In this document: positions 16,771 through 24,681 of the stretch, in pieces | Layout: every line of letters begins with the position of its first letter | Position numbering within the stretch: the stretch's first letter is position 1 | Assembly: GCA_021791495.1 (NCBI GenBank) | Contig: JAJYWN010000002.1 | Location: 1 to 43,814 of the forward strand | Source: Bacillota bacterium | GTDB lineage: Bacteria; Bacillota; Sulfobacillia; JAJYWN01 | Length of the DNA stretch: 43,814 nt | Direction: 5' to 3' | Program-made: the position numbers and the translations under genes | The notes under the pieces: generated by a model | What the model saw: only the letters and a program-made list of their open reading frames with translations | What the model was told of the DNA's origin: nothing | Databases searched by the model: none

Positions 16771-18667
16771 TCGGAAGGTTACCGCCGCCGCTCTCTCCAC
16801 AAACGCCCGCGGCCGCCGCGTCGGCACGCGTGGCCTCAGTCTCCACGGGCGTCTGACCCTAACTTATGTCGGCCTAGTGGCCCTGTCGCTGGCGGTCACC
16901 GCGCTGGTGGTCGGCATCCTTGTTAACGGCTTCTTCCTCGACCGCATGCGGCAGGACCTGACCTGGCAAGCCAGGCTGATCGATGAGCGTGTCGCTCGCG
17001 AACGCTCGCCCGCCGGTGTGCCGCTAGGCTCACTACACCTACAGTCTCTGGCCATCACTCTCGGCCAAGTTTCGCTGGTCCGCATTACTCTGATGGACCA
17101 GAAGGGGGTGGTGCTGGCCGACTCTTGGGAGAACCCGGGGTTGATGGAGAACCATGCCACCCGCCCCGAAATGCGGGCGGCGCTCGCCGGGCAAGTGGGG
17201 TCGGACACCCGGCGGTCGAAGACGGTCGGGGCCGACCTGTTCTACGTAGCTGTTCCGGCCGAACAGGCCCGTCCCGAGGTGGCCGTGGTCCGTCTGGCCG
17301 TGAAGCTGGATAGCATCACGGGCTTCCTTCTTTCGGTACGGGCCACGCTTCTGGCCGTGTTCTTCATCGTGTCCTTGGCCGGGTTGGTTCTCAGTCTGCG
17401 GCTGGCCGCCTCGGTGGGCCGCCCCGTCTCGGAACTGGCGGCCGTGGCCGCCAGGTTGGCCGAGGGTGATCTGGCGGCCCGCGCCGCTCCCGACCCGTCG
17501 GCGCCGCCGGACTTGCGCGCGCTGGGGCAGACTCTCAACGGCATGGCCGACAAGCTGGAGCGGACGGTCAGAGACCTGGCCTTCGAGAAATCAAGGATGG
17601 AACGGGTCATCGCGAACCTGCACGACGCCGTGGTGGCCATGGGGTCCACCGGACTCATCTCGCTTTTCAACCCGGCTGCCGAACGGCTCTTCAGCACCAC
17701 GGCAACCGGCGCCATCGGACGGCGGCCCATGGAGGTCTTCCAACACCATCGATTGGACGCGCTGTTCCGCCTGGCGGCCGAAGAACGCCGGACCCAAGTG
17801 GCCGATATTGAACTCCGGAGGCCAGATCGGCTCATCCACGCAGTGGCCGTGCCCGTCCTCGAAGGACTGGGGCCGGACAGAACGGATGCCGTCGCTATCA
17901 GGGTCACCGCCGTGGTGGCCGTTTTCCACGACATGACGGAGAAGAGCCAGGCAGAGCTGTTGCGCCGGGAGTTCGTGGCCGCCGTTTCCCACGAGTTGCG
18001 GACGCCGGTGGCTTCCCTCAGAGCCTTGGCCGAGACTTTGGCCGCTGGGGCTATCGATGACCGGGAGGCGGCTCGAGGGTTCTTGGAGTCGATGGTGAGC
18101 GAAGCCGACCGTCTGACCCGCCTGGTGGAGGACCTCCTGGACCTGTCGCGGCTGGAGGCAGGGCTGTTGGAGCTGCGGCTGCAGCCGACATCGCTGAACG
18201 CATTGGCTGCGTCAGTAGAGGCCCTGTTCCGCGAGAGGGCGGAGGAGGCCGGCATCTCCCTGGTGACCGAACTGGCGACCGGTCCGGTGTCCGTCCAGGG
18301 CGATCCGGACCGCCTGCTACAGGTGGCCTCGAACCTGGTCGAGAACGCCATCAAGTTCACACCGCGCCGGGGCAAAGTGACCGTCCGGACGGTGGTCGAG
18401 GAGGATCACGGTCGCTTCGAAGTGGCCGACACAGGTGTAGGCATCGATCCCGCGGACCTACCGCATGTCTTTGATCGCTTCTTCCGCGCCGACCGGTCCC
18501 GCGACCGCCGCACCGGCGGTTACGGGCTGGGGCTGGCCATCTCGCGCTACTTAGTGGAAGCCCATGGTGGGCGCATCTTCGCCGAGAGCCGGCCCGATGG
18601 GGGCAGCACCTTCTCGTTCATCCTGCCGGTGACTGAAGCCGGACCTGCGGCGGCGACGAACGCCTAG
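16754..18667 (+). CDS. phoR: PhoR-like sensor histidine kinase
   Basis: The 637-residue protein starts at ATG 16754, overlapping the regulator stop by 17 bases. TM1 is about 35-60, an extracytoplasmic domain of about 130 residues follows, and TM2 is about 190-215. A HAMP linker (VGRPVSELAAVAARLAEGDL) and a PAS domain (MERVIANLHDAVVAMGSTGLI in parts) come next. The HisKA H-box is VSHELRTPVASL with the phosphorylated His near residue 411. The ATPase domain has NLVENAIKFTP (N box), VADTGVGI (G1), FDRFFRADRS (F box) and GYGLGLAI (G2). This order matches PhoR/PnpS of Bacillota. Proximity to pst supports phosphate sensing through PstSCAB-PhoU, which is inference. Confidence 0.92.
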   Translation: MKLVPDRKVTAAALSTNARGRRVGTRGLSLHGRLTLTYVGLVALSLAVTALVVGILVNGFFLDRMRQDLTWQARLIDERVARERSPAGVPLGSLHLQSLAITLGQVSLVRITLMDQKGVVLADSWENPGLMENHATRPEMRAALAGQVGSDTRRSKTVGADLFYVAVPAEQARPEVAVVRLAVKLDSITGFLLSVRATLLAVFFIVSLAGLVLSLRLAASVGRPVSELAAVAARLAEGDLAARAAPDPSAPPDLRALGQTLNGMADKLERTVRDLAFEKSRMERVIANLHDAVVAMGSTGLISLFNPAAERLFSTTATGAIGRRPMEVFQHHRLDALFRLAAEERRTQVADIELRRPDRLIHAVAVPVLEGLGPDRTDAVAIRVTAVVAVFHDMTEKSQAELLRREFVAAVSHELRTPVASLRALAETLAAGAIDDREAARGFLESMVSEADRLTRLVEDLLDLSRLEAGLLELRLQPTSLNALAASVEALFRERAEEAGISLVTELATGPVSVQGDPDRLLQVASNLVENAIKFTPRRGKVTVRTVVEEDHGRFEVADTGVGIDPADLPHVFDRFFRADRSRDRRTGGYGLGLAISRYLVEAHGGRIFAESRPDGGSTFSFILPVTEAGPAAATNA

Positions 18668-18672
18668 CGGCC

Positions 18673-18936
18673 CTAACCATCAAACCGGTAGCCCACGCCG
18701 CGGACGGTGACTATTATGCGGGGTGAAGCGGGGTCATCCTCTATCTTCTCGCGCAGCCAATGGATGTGTACGTCAAGAGTCCGCCCGTCTCCGTCATAGT
18801 CGATTCCCCAGACCCTTTCCACAGCTTCCCGCCCGTCGGCGGCCGTGAGGACCTCGTAGCGCTCCCGCTCCAGGTTATACCGGAGCGTCTGGAGCATTAC
18901 TTCCTCATCGTCCACTACCAGAATCCTGGCTTTCAT
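18673..18936 (-). pseudogene. Internally deleted OmpR-family response regulator, frame intact
   Basis: This 87-residue open frame fuses the first 40 residues of a receiver domain ([21 protein letters not shown], then [10 protein letters not shown]) directly to the last 45 residues of an OmpR-type winged helix ([21 protein letters not shown], then [10 protein letters not shown]). The phosphoacceptor Asp, Thr and Lys of the receiver and the first part of the DNA-binding domain are missing. The junction falls at AVERVWG, where an intact regulator would have ERVWG, so an in-frame deletion of roughly 400 bp fits. The gene follows pstB by 12 bases on the same strand and is paralogous to the intact regulator at 15934-16770. 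It could be a dead remnant of the original phoP or a retained small DNA-binding fragment. Confidence 0.75.
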
Positions 18937-18948
18937 AGCCCGCGGACT

Positions 18949-19731
18949 CTAACCGAACCGGCCGGTGATGTAGTCTTCAGTACGCTTGTCGCTGGGCATG
19001 GTGAAGATCTTGCCGGCCGGACCGTACTCCACCATCTCACCGAGGAGGAAGAAGGCTACATGGTCGGAAATGCGGGCGGCCTGTTGCATGTTGTGAGTGA
19101 CTATGACTACCGTGTAGTCCTCTTTTAGCTGTGTGATCAGGTTCTCCAGCTTACCGGTGGAGATCGGGTCCAAAGCCGAGGCGGGCTCGTCCATCAAGAT
19201 CACGTCGGGCTTAACGGCGAGTACCCGCGCGACCACCAGCCGCTGTTGCTGGCCGCCCGAAAGACCCAGGGCTGAACGGTGCAAGCGGTCCTTGACCTCA
19301 TCCCACAGAGCCGCCGAAGTTAGGCTGCGTTCGACGATCTCGTCCAAGGTACCGCGGTCGTTGATACCCTGAATGCGCAGACCGTACGCAACGTTCTCGT
19401 AGATGGACATGGGGAAGGGGTTGGGACGTTGGAAGACCATCCCGACTCTCTTCCGTAGCTCGACTACGTCGACCCTCGGGGAATAGATGTCCGTCCCGTC
19501 AAGGGTGACGCGACCGGTGACACGTGCCGTTTCTACCAAGTCGTTCATACGGTTGAGGCAGCGCAGGAAGGTGGACTTGCCGCACCCCGATGGTCCAATG
19601 AGGGCCGTGACCTGGTTGGCCTTGATTTCCAGGCTAATGTCTTTGATAGCTTGCGTGCTTCCAAAAGACACGGACAGGCCTTCAGTTCCCATCTTGCATT
19701 CGTCGGTAAACACCGCCTGATTGCTAGTCAT
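18949..19731 (-). CDS. pstB: Phosphate ABC transporter ATP-binding protein PstB
   Basis: This 260-residue ATPase starts at ATG 19731. Walker A is GPSGCGKST, the Q-loop is [20 protein letters not shown] (a PstB hallmark), the signature is LSGGQQQRL, Walker B is [12 protein letters not shown] and the switch His is in [21 protein letters not shown] is another conserved PstB segment. It energises high-affinity phosphate uptake with PstS, PstC and PstA. In most bacteria pstB lies after pstA; here it is divergent from pstSCA across a 185-bp regulatory gap and is followed by a response-regulator remnant. The arginine-alanine of the usual IARALA after the signature is VARVLA here. Confidence 0.97.
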   Translation of the reverse strand: MTSNQAVFTDECKMGTEGLSVSFGSTQAIKDISLEIKANQVTALIGPSGCGKSTFLRCLNRMNDLVETARVTGRVTLDGTDIYSPRVDVVELRKRVGMVFQRPNPFPMSIYENVAYGLRIQGINDRGTLDEIVERSLTSAALWDEVKDRLHRSALGLSGGQQQRLVVARVLAVKPDVILMDEPASALDPISTGKLENLITQLKEDYTVVIVTHNMQQAARISDHVAFFLLGEMVEYGPAGKIFTMPSDKRTEDYITGRFG

Positions 19732-19768
19732 CTGTGTGCCACCTCAGCTACAACAATAGGCGATGCAA

Positions 19769-19863
19769 GTCAAAGCAACGTTAAGGGAGTTTTAAATGGG
19801 TCTTAAAACGGTTTGCGGCATCGATTTAGCTAACCGATAATGAACGCTTAAGGTCCATTTAAA
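19769..19863. promoter_or_regulatory. Two clusters of 11-bp-phased Pho-box-like repeats between pstB and pstS
   Basis: On the pstB side GTTAAG (19780), TTTAAA (19791) and CTTAAA (19802) are exactly 11 bases apart, with a weaker GTCAAA at 19769. On the pstS side CTTAAG (19847) and TTTAAA (19858) are again 11 apart, with weaker TTTAGC (19825) and GATAAT (19836) in phase. PhoB/PhoP-type regulators bind direct repeats with one helical turn of spacing, so these are good candidate operators for both divergent genes. Confidence 0.65.
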
Positions 19864-19873
19864 GGAGAGGCGG

Positions 19874-19879
19874 TATAAC
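19874..19879 (+). promoter_or_regulatory. Probable -10 element of pstS
   Basis: TATAAC lies 10 bases after the last phased box (19858-19863) and 38 bases before the pstS start. No -35 hexamer is visible at the normal distance, and the boxes occupy that position, as in activator-dependent Pho promoters. Confidence 0.45.
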
Positions 19880-19916
19880 AAGAGCGTAGACAAATCGCGA
19901 AGGGGAGTTGAACAAA

Positions 19917-20810
19917 GTGCGCAATGGCAAATGGTTCAAGTCCGCAGTAAGCACCGGCCTCGTGATTACCCTTGTTCTGGCTATGACTCTAGCAGCCGGA
20001 TGTAGCCAGAAGCCAAAAGCTGAGGCGCTTAAGGGCAGTTTCACCGCTGTTGGCTCCACCGCTCTGCAGCCGCTCGTGGACGAAGCCTCCAAGCAGTTCA
20101 TGGCCACTAACACCGGCGTACAGATCAGTGTAGCCGGCGGTGGCAGCGGCACCGGCCTCAGCCAGGTAGCCTCGGGCGCGGCCCAGATCGGGAACTCTGA
20201 TATCTTCGCCGAAGAGAAGAGCGGCGTGGACGCTTCGCAACTCGTGGACTTCAAGGTCGCCGTCGTGGGCATCGCGGCCGTGGTCAACCCCGGCGTCACC
20301 GTATCCGACCTCACCAGCAAGCAGTTGGTGGACATCTTCACCGGCAAGGTCACGAACTGGAAAGAGGTTGGCGGGAACGATCAGAAGATCGTCGTGGTGA
20401 ACCGTGCCGCCGGCTCCGGCACCAGGGCCACCTTTAACAAGTTCGCTCTCGGCGGGGCGCAGGAGATCAAGAGCATGGAGGAAGATGCTTCCGGCACCGT
20501 CCGCACCATTGTGAAGACCACCCCGGGTGCCATCAGTTACCTGGCCCTCTCGTATATCGATAGCAGTGTGAAGGCTCTCAGCCTGAACGGCGTGGCGCCG
20601 ACCAAAGACAACATCACCTCCGGCAAGTACCCGGTGTGGGCTTACGAGCACATGTACACTAAGGGCCAGCCCACCGGCGCCGTCAAGGCTTTCCTCGACT
20701 ACATGCTCACCGGCGCGGTGCAGTCGACGCTGGTCCCCCAGCTCGGGTATATCCCGGCCACGGACATGAAGGTCGTCCGCGACGCCTCGGGCAAGGTGAC
20801 CACCAAGTAG
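19917..20810 (+). CDS. pstS: Phosphate-binding lipoprotein PstS
   Basis: GTG 19917 is preferred because AAGGGGAG ends 9 bases upstream; an in-frame TTG at 19908 would sit directly on that site. The product has 297 residues. The signal peptide ends with lipobox LAAGC, Cys29. The mature protein has the PstS ligand loops: GSFTAVGSTALQPLVDEASK, SVAGGGSGTGLSQVASGAAQIGNSD read in parts, and VVNRAAGSGTRATF. TPGAISYLALSYID is also a family segment. It captures phosphate outside the membrane for PstCA. The hairpin after the gene may let pstS be made in excess over pstCA. Confidence 0.97.
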   Translation: MRNGKWFKSAVSTGLVITLVLAMTLAAGCSQKPKAEALKGSFTAVGSTALQPLVDEASKQFMATNTGVQISVAGGGSGTGLSQVASGAAQIGNSDIFAEEKSGVDASQLVDFKVAVVGIAAVVNPGVTVSDLTSKQLVDIFTGKVTNWKEVGGNDQKIVVVNRAAGSGTRATFNKFALGGAQEIKSMEEDASGTVRTIVKTTPGAISYLALSYIDSSVKALSLNGVAPTKDNITSGKYPVWAYEHMYTKGQPTGAVKAFLDYMLTGAVQSTLVPQLGYIPATDMKVVRDASGKVTTK

Positions 20811-20874
20811 CAGCGGCAGTAGGGGCCATTGCGGCCCAACTGGGTCCAGAGACGTAGACCTCGGCCCCCTCCGA

Positions 20875-20910
20875 ACAGCTCCTCCGACCCCAACGGGCGG
20901 AAGGGGCTGT
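20875..20910 (+). terminator. Hairpin in the pstS-pstC gap
   Basis: A 12-bp stem (ACAGCTCCTCCG with CGGAAGGGGCTGT, one bulged A and one G:T pair) with a loop of about 11 bases lies in the 149-bp gap. There is no T-run, so it more likely acts as a partial terminator or a 3' stabiliser of pstS mRNA than as a full stop. Confidence 0.4.
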
Positions 20911-20959
20911 CGGGTGTCAACCGGGGTGGACGGGGCAAGAAGAGAGGATGACATAAGAT

Positions 20960-21853
20960 ATGATCCGGCTCGGCGAACGGCGGGTTGCCTGGGACAAATG
21001 GTTGCTCTTCACGTGTGCGGGACTGGTCGTGGTCCTGACCGGCAGCATCATCCTCTTCATCGCCGGCAAGGGAGTGTCCACCTTCGTGACCAACCATGCC
21101 AGTCCGGTGCAGTTCCTCTTTAGCACCGACTGGGCGCCGGACCGGGCCGTCGCTGAAGGAGGTCCAGGCGTGGGAAGCCTGATCTTCTTGGCCGGCTCTC
21201 TGGCGGTTTCTCTGCTGGCCGTGGCCGTGGCCGTGCCGGTCAGTCTGTCGGCGGCTATCTTCGCCACCCAAGTTGCCCCCAAGCTTGGGCAGCGCATCCT
21301 GCAGCCGTCCCTGGAGATTCTGGCGGGGATACCTTCGGTCGTTTACGGGTGGATCGGTTTGACCCTATTGGTGCCGTTCATCCGCCTGCACTTCGGCGGC
21401 CTTGGCTTCAGCCTTCTGGCAGGTTTCCTGGTCCTCTCGGTCATGATCACTCCGACCATTTTCACCGTCTCCGTGGATAGTCTACGGGCAACCCCGGCCG
21501 AACTCCGTGAAGGAGCCTACGCCATGGGGTCCACTCGCTGGCAGGTCGTCCGCCGGGTTTTGCTCCCGGCGGCGCGGTCGGGCATCATCACCGGTGTCAT
21601 CCTAGGCCTCTCCAGGGCCTTCGGTGAAGCGCTGGCCGTCCAGATGGTCATCGGCAACCTGCGGAAACTCCCCTCGTCACTGCTGGCGCCGATGACCACG
21701 CTGACCAGCGCCATCACCATGGACATGCCTTACACCATCATGGGATCGCTCTGGAACAACGCCCTCTGGTCCATGGCCTTGCTGTTGCTGCTCGTCAGCT
21801 GCGCCTTCATCGTGGGTACCCGTCTGATCGGACGGAAGGAGGCAAGGGTATGA
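20960..21853 (+). CDS. pstC: Phosphate ABC transporter permease PstC
   Basis: The 297-residue protein from ATG 20960 has about six membrane segments, starting with WLLFTCAGLVVVLTGSIILFI. The external loop GVSTFVTNHASPVQFLFSTDWAP is typical of PstC. The permease EAA-like loop is LREGAYAMGSTRWQVVRRVLLPAARSGI (read in parts), which contacts PstB. SAAIFATQVAPKLGQRILQPSLEILAGIPSVVYG, in parts, matches the family's central region. Its stop overlaps pstA by 4 bases (ATGA), giving coupled translation. It forms half of the membrane channel. Confidence 0.97.
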   Translation: MIRLGERRVAWDKWLLFTCAGLVVVLTGSIILFIAGKGVSTFVTNHASPVQFLFSTDWAPDRAVAEGGPGVGSLIFLAGSLAVSLLAVAVAVPVSLSAAIFATQVAPKLGQRILQPSLEILAGIPSVVYGWIGLTLLVPFIRLHFGGLGFSLLAGFLVLSVMITPTIFTVSVDSLRATPAELREGAYAMGSTRWQVVRRVLLPAARSGIITGVILGLSRAFGEALAVQMVIGNLRKLPSSLLAPMTTLTSAITMDMPYTIMGSLWNNALWSMALLLLLVSCAFIVGTRLIGRKEARV

Positions 21854-22755
21854 CGGTGACAGGCAATAAGAAAGCCCACCTCGCCGACAAGATCGCCACG
21901 GCCGTCTTCTGGCTGGGCGCCATCCTCCTGGTCGGGTCCATGCTGGGCCTGGTCGGATTCGTCCTCTACCACGGCCTGCGGCAGATATCTTGGCATTTTC
22001 TGACCGCCGCGCCCGAGACCATCCGGGCCGGCGGCGGCATCGGCCCCCAGCTCTTCAACTCCTTCTACCTTCTGGTCCTATCCATGACCGTCGCCGCGCC
22101 CATCGGCATTCTGGCCGCAATCTACCTGGCCGAATACTCGCGGCCGGGTTTCGCCACCGAGGCCATCCGGTTCAGCATCGAAGCCTTGAGTTCGCTGCCC
22201 TCCATCGTCGTCGGCCTCTTCGGACTATTGACCTTCGTCGTGCTGACTGGGTGGGGGTATTCGCTCATGGCCGGGGCCATGGCCTTGACCGTCATTAACC
22301 TGCCCCTGATCGTCCGCGTTTCGGAGGAAGCCATCCGGACGGTGCCGAGAGAGCTCAAGGAAGGTAGCATGGCCGTGGGCGCCACCAAATGGCAGACGGT
22401 CTGGCGCGTGGTGCTGCCCTCGGCCCTCCCCGGCATCCTGACCGGCATCATCGTGGCCTCGGGCCGCGTGTTCGGGGAGGCGGCGGCGCTTCTCTACACG
22501 GCCGGCATGAGCACGCCGCGCCTGGACTTCGGCATGATGTGGAACCCTTCCCACCCGGCCTCTCCGCTGAACCCCTTCCGGCCGGCGGAGACCCTGGCGG
22601 TCCACATCTGGAAGGTGAACGCCGAAGGGCTCATCCCCGACCTGCGCCAAGTGGGCGACGGGGCGGCGGCCGTGCTCATCCTGGGGGTGCTGGGGTTCAA
22701 CCTTGCGGCGCGCGCGCTGGGGCGGTGGCTCCACCGGCGGATGACCGCGGCCTGA
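21850..22755 (+). CDS. pstA: Phosphate ABC transporter permease PstA
   Basis: The 301-residue permease starts at ATG 21850 within the pstC stop. About six membrane segments are present. Family landmarks are HFLTAAPETIRAGGGIGPQLFNSFYLL in parts, AAIYLAEYSRPGF, LSSLPSIVVGLFGLL, and the PstB-contacting loop LKEGSMAVGATKWQTVWRVVLPSALPGI in parts. The last hydrophobic segment ends ALGRWLHRRMTAA. It completes the channel with PstC. An 86-bp gap with no strong terminator separates it from the phoU frame, so pstSCA-phoU is probably one unit. Confidence 0.97.
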   Translation: MTVTGNKKAHLADKIATAVFWLGAILLVGSMLGLVGFVLYHGLRQISWHFLTAAPETIRAGGGIGPQLFNSFYLLVLSMTVAAPIGILAAIYLAEYSRPGFATEAIRFSIEALSSLPSIVVGLFGLLTFVVLTGWGYSLMAGAMALTVINLPLIVRVSEEAIRTVPRELKEGSMAVGATKWQTVWRVVLPSALPGILTGIIVASGRVFGEAAALLYTAGMSTPRLDFGMMWNPSHPASPLNPFRPAETLAVHIWKVNAEGLIPDLRQVGDGAAAVLILGVLGFNLAARALGRWLHRRMTAA

Positions 22756-22895
22756 GGCCTGATTCTCCCTGATCCGCCGTTAGAGATTGTGCGGGCAGGC
22801 GCAGTAAATGACAAAATAGGAGAAACGGCAATAGTTGTAGAATGGGAAAGAACCGTAATCGAATCGGCGGTTCAGAAATCGAGGAGGTCTGCCCC

Positions 22896-23603
22896 GTGGC
22901 CGTTGCCCGAAAGTCTTTCGACCAGGAACTGAAGACTTTGGAGGATATGGTCCTTTCCCTCGCCAGCATAACGGGGGAGGCGGTCGCCGATTCCGTCGAG
23001 GCGCTGAAGCGGCGCGAAATGAAACTGGTCCGCAAGGTCCACGACTCCGAAGCCCAGACCGACAGCCTACGACATCAGATCGAAAGCAAGTGCGTCGGCC
23101 TTCTGGCTACGCAGCAGCCCATGGCGGGCGACCTGCGACGCATCCTCGCCGCTCTAGTCATCAGCATCGACCTGGAGCGCATGGCCGACCACGCCGAGGG
23201 CGTGGCTTCCGCCGCCGAGCGGATGATGGTGCAGCCGCCGTTGAAACCCTTGGTCGACATCCCGCGGATGGCCGAGATCGTTCAGGACATGTTGAGGAAG
23301 GCCATGGACGCTTTCGTGCGGCGCGACGCCCATCTGGCGGCTGATTTTACTAAAGAGGACGATGAAGTAGACAGCCTCCGCTCACAGGTCTTCCGCGAGC
23401 TCTTGACTTACATGATCGAGGACCCGCGTAACATTTCGCGAGCGCTGGAACTAATTCTGGTTACGCAGCACCTGGAGCGGATGGGGGACCACGCCACCAA
23501 CCTGGGTGAGCGAGTAGTCTACATGATCACCGGGGAGCTGTCCGACCTGAACGTTTCTGAACGGGAACGGGTGGGGCAGCCGGGGCAGTCCGGCCGGGAC
23601 TGA
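22896..23603 (+). CDS. phoU: Phosphate signalling protein PhoU
   Basis: GTG 22896 is chosen because GAGGAGG at 22881-22887 lies 8 bases upstream; the open frame extends to 22842 without a better site. This gives 235 residues, the usual PhoU length. Two three-helix PhoU repeats are visible: SFDQELKTLEDMVLSLASI with LRRILAALVISIDLERMADHAEGVA, and the second copy with ISRALELILVTQHLERMGDHATNLGERVVYM (in parts). The ERMADHA and ERMGDHATN motifs are the metal-binding signatures. It links Pst transport state to the PhoR-like kinase. It is the last gene of the pst cluster. Confidence 0.96.
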   Translation: MAVARKSFDQELKTLEDMVLSLASITGEAVADSVEALKRREMKLVRKVHDSEAQTDSLRHQIESKCVGLLATQQPMAGDLRRILAALVISIDLERMADHAEGVASAAERMMVQPPLKPLVDIPRMAEIVQDMLRKAMDAFVRRDAHLAADFTKEDDEVDSLRSQVFRELLTYMIEDPRNISRALELILVTQHLERMGDHATNLGERVVYMITGELSDLNVSERERVGQPGQSGRD

Positions 23604-23710
23604 CCCCGGGGAGCGTCCACCGCCCCTGGCTTCTAAGCTTACCGACCCACGGGGTCTGACCATACCTCAGCTTGAAGCCCCTAAAAGGGCAAAAAAGTAG
23701 GTTGTCGGCT

Positions 23711-23763
23711 TCCGGGGCCGTCGCCACGGCCCCGGAGGCGGCGGGTTTCGCCTAACCCGCCGC
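23711..23763. other. Two strong adjacent GC-rich hairpins after phoU
   Basis: An 11-bp perfect stem (TCCGGGGCCGT with its complement, loop CGCC, 23711-23736) is followed after one base by a 10-bp perfect stem (GCGGCGGGTT, 23738-23763). A small GCCC/GGGC hairpin and A6 run lie just before at 23677-23696. On the minus strand the pair would be followed by a T6 run 16 bases later. Roles as phoU terminator or RNA structure are both possible. Confidence 0.5.
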
Positions 23764-23849
23764 TTTACACCGCAACCTTGGAGGGAGGTAGGGAGTGGGG
23801 AGGTAAGCTTTTTTGTTGTAGCAAACTCTGGACTTGAAAAACCCTGAGA

Positions 23850-24017
23850 AACAACAAACCCGGACAGCAAGTCCACTTAACGGAACTTGCCGCTCGGGTT
23901 TTTTAGTACCCACGGTGTACCCCACGTTACGGGGCTGTACCGCTCGGACCAGACCCCGCGGCCCCCTTGCATCATCATACACGGCCGCGGGCGGAACCCT
24001 AAGGTACACTTCCTATT
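23850..24017 (-). ncRNA. Candidate structured small RNA, unassigned
   Basis: On the minus strand a TTGACA box (24054-24049) lies 18 bases before TAAACT (24030-24025), predicting a start near 24017. The transcript would contain GTGTACC pairing with GGTACAC (24003-24009 with 23915-23921), a 9-bp stem CCCGCGGCC/GGCCGCGGG (23955-23963 with 23983-23991) and a CCCC/GGGG hairpin. It would end in the two-part terminator at 23857-23904. No open frame of note lies in the region. I cannot match it to a named RNA family with certainty. Promoter, paired elements and terminator in the right order make a roughly 170-nt RNA plausible. Confidence 0.35.
23857..23904 (+). terminator. Intrinsic terminator, T-run on the plus strand
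   Basis: A two-part stem pairs AACCCG (23857-23862) with CGGGTT (23895-23900), and GCAAGT (23867-23872) with ACTTGC (23885-23890). It runs directly into T6. Read on the minus strand the same hairpin is followed by a looser T-rich stretch (TGTTGTTT), so it may work in both directions. Confidence 0.65.
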
Positions 24018-24185
24018 AGCAAGCAGTTTATTACAGTAAAGCACGCCCTGTCAACCCAATATTGGCAGGGTTTGCAGGAAAAGGCCACTGCCACCACATC
24101 CCATTTCCGCCGCCCGGGGCCATACTACCGTATAGACGGGTGCAGGCAAGACGGAAAGCAGGACAGACGGGGAGGATGGTCTCAC

Positions 24186-24518
24186 ATGAGCATTAGGCGG
24201 AACGTCGGGACTCTGGACAGCTACATCCACATCGCAGCCGGAGTCACCATGGTGGCCTGCGGCGCGTCCAGGGCGGCCCGATCTCCGGGCTTGTTCGCGG
24301 ATGTCCTGATTCTGTTCGGGGCATCGAAGATCGCCGAGGGCATCACGAAGTACGACCCGCTTTGGTCGGTACTGGGCATCTCCACTCTGGACCGCGAGAC
24401 GGGAAAACTGGATATCCGAAAACGGGCCGCCGAGATCTTCAGCGACCCGGTGACCCAGGTCTATCCCCATTTGAACGACCGCCGGGTCGAGATTCCGCCT
24501 CAGCCCACGATCACTTAG
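24186..24518 (+). CDS. Small membrane protein, DUF2892 type
   Basis: ATG 24186 has GGGGAGGA about 9 bases upstream and gives 110 residues. The opening RRNVGTLDSYIHIAAGVTMVACG, read in parts, is the DUF2892 pattern: a basic N-terminus, LD, then a hydrophobic hairpin. The second segment is LFADVLILFGASKIAEGITKYDPLWSVLGIST, in parts, and matches the family's conserved end (PLW/Y-LLGIST). About 40 charged residues follow. DUF2892 modules occur alone or fused to rhodanese domains (YgaP), and their role is unclear. The gene stands alone, with a long structured gap upstream and the minus-strand island downstream. Confidence 0.8.
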   Translation: MSIRRNVGTLDSYIHIAAGVTMVACGASRAARSPGLFADVLILFGASKIAEGITKYDPLWSVLGISTLDRETGKLDIRKRAAEIFSDPVTQVYPHLNDRRVEIPPQPTIT

Positions 24519-24681
24519 AGCTTTCGTGGAACTGCACAACCGGGAATGGCGCGTGGAGAAGAACGGTTTCCTCACTCCGTGGGGGCCCGGCGGGTGTGGC
24601 TGGAGAACTCAGAGTTGAAGGCGTCCGACTGACAACCTTGTGTCCAGAGTACTGGGTGCGGTACACCAACGGACGAGGACA

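Noticed and set aside
19989-20954. 321-codon minus-strand frame opposite pstS
   Set aside because: PstS is unmistakable on the plus strand; the antisense frame has His/Gly/Arg-rich shadow composition.
23780-23803. G-rich run that could form a two-layer G-quadruplex
   Set aside because: Runs of only two to four G with uneven loops; such patterns are frequent in GC-rich DNA and nothing else supports a role.
23604-24185. Known riboswitch (Moco, c-di-GMP, c-di-AMP, cobalamin) in the gap after phoU
   Set aside because: I looked for the conserved core sequences I remember for these classes and found none; only generic hairpins remain.
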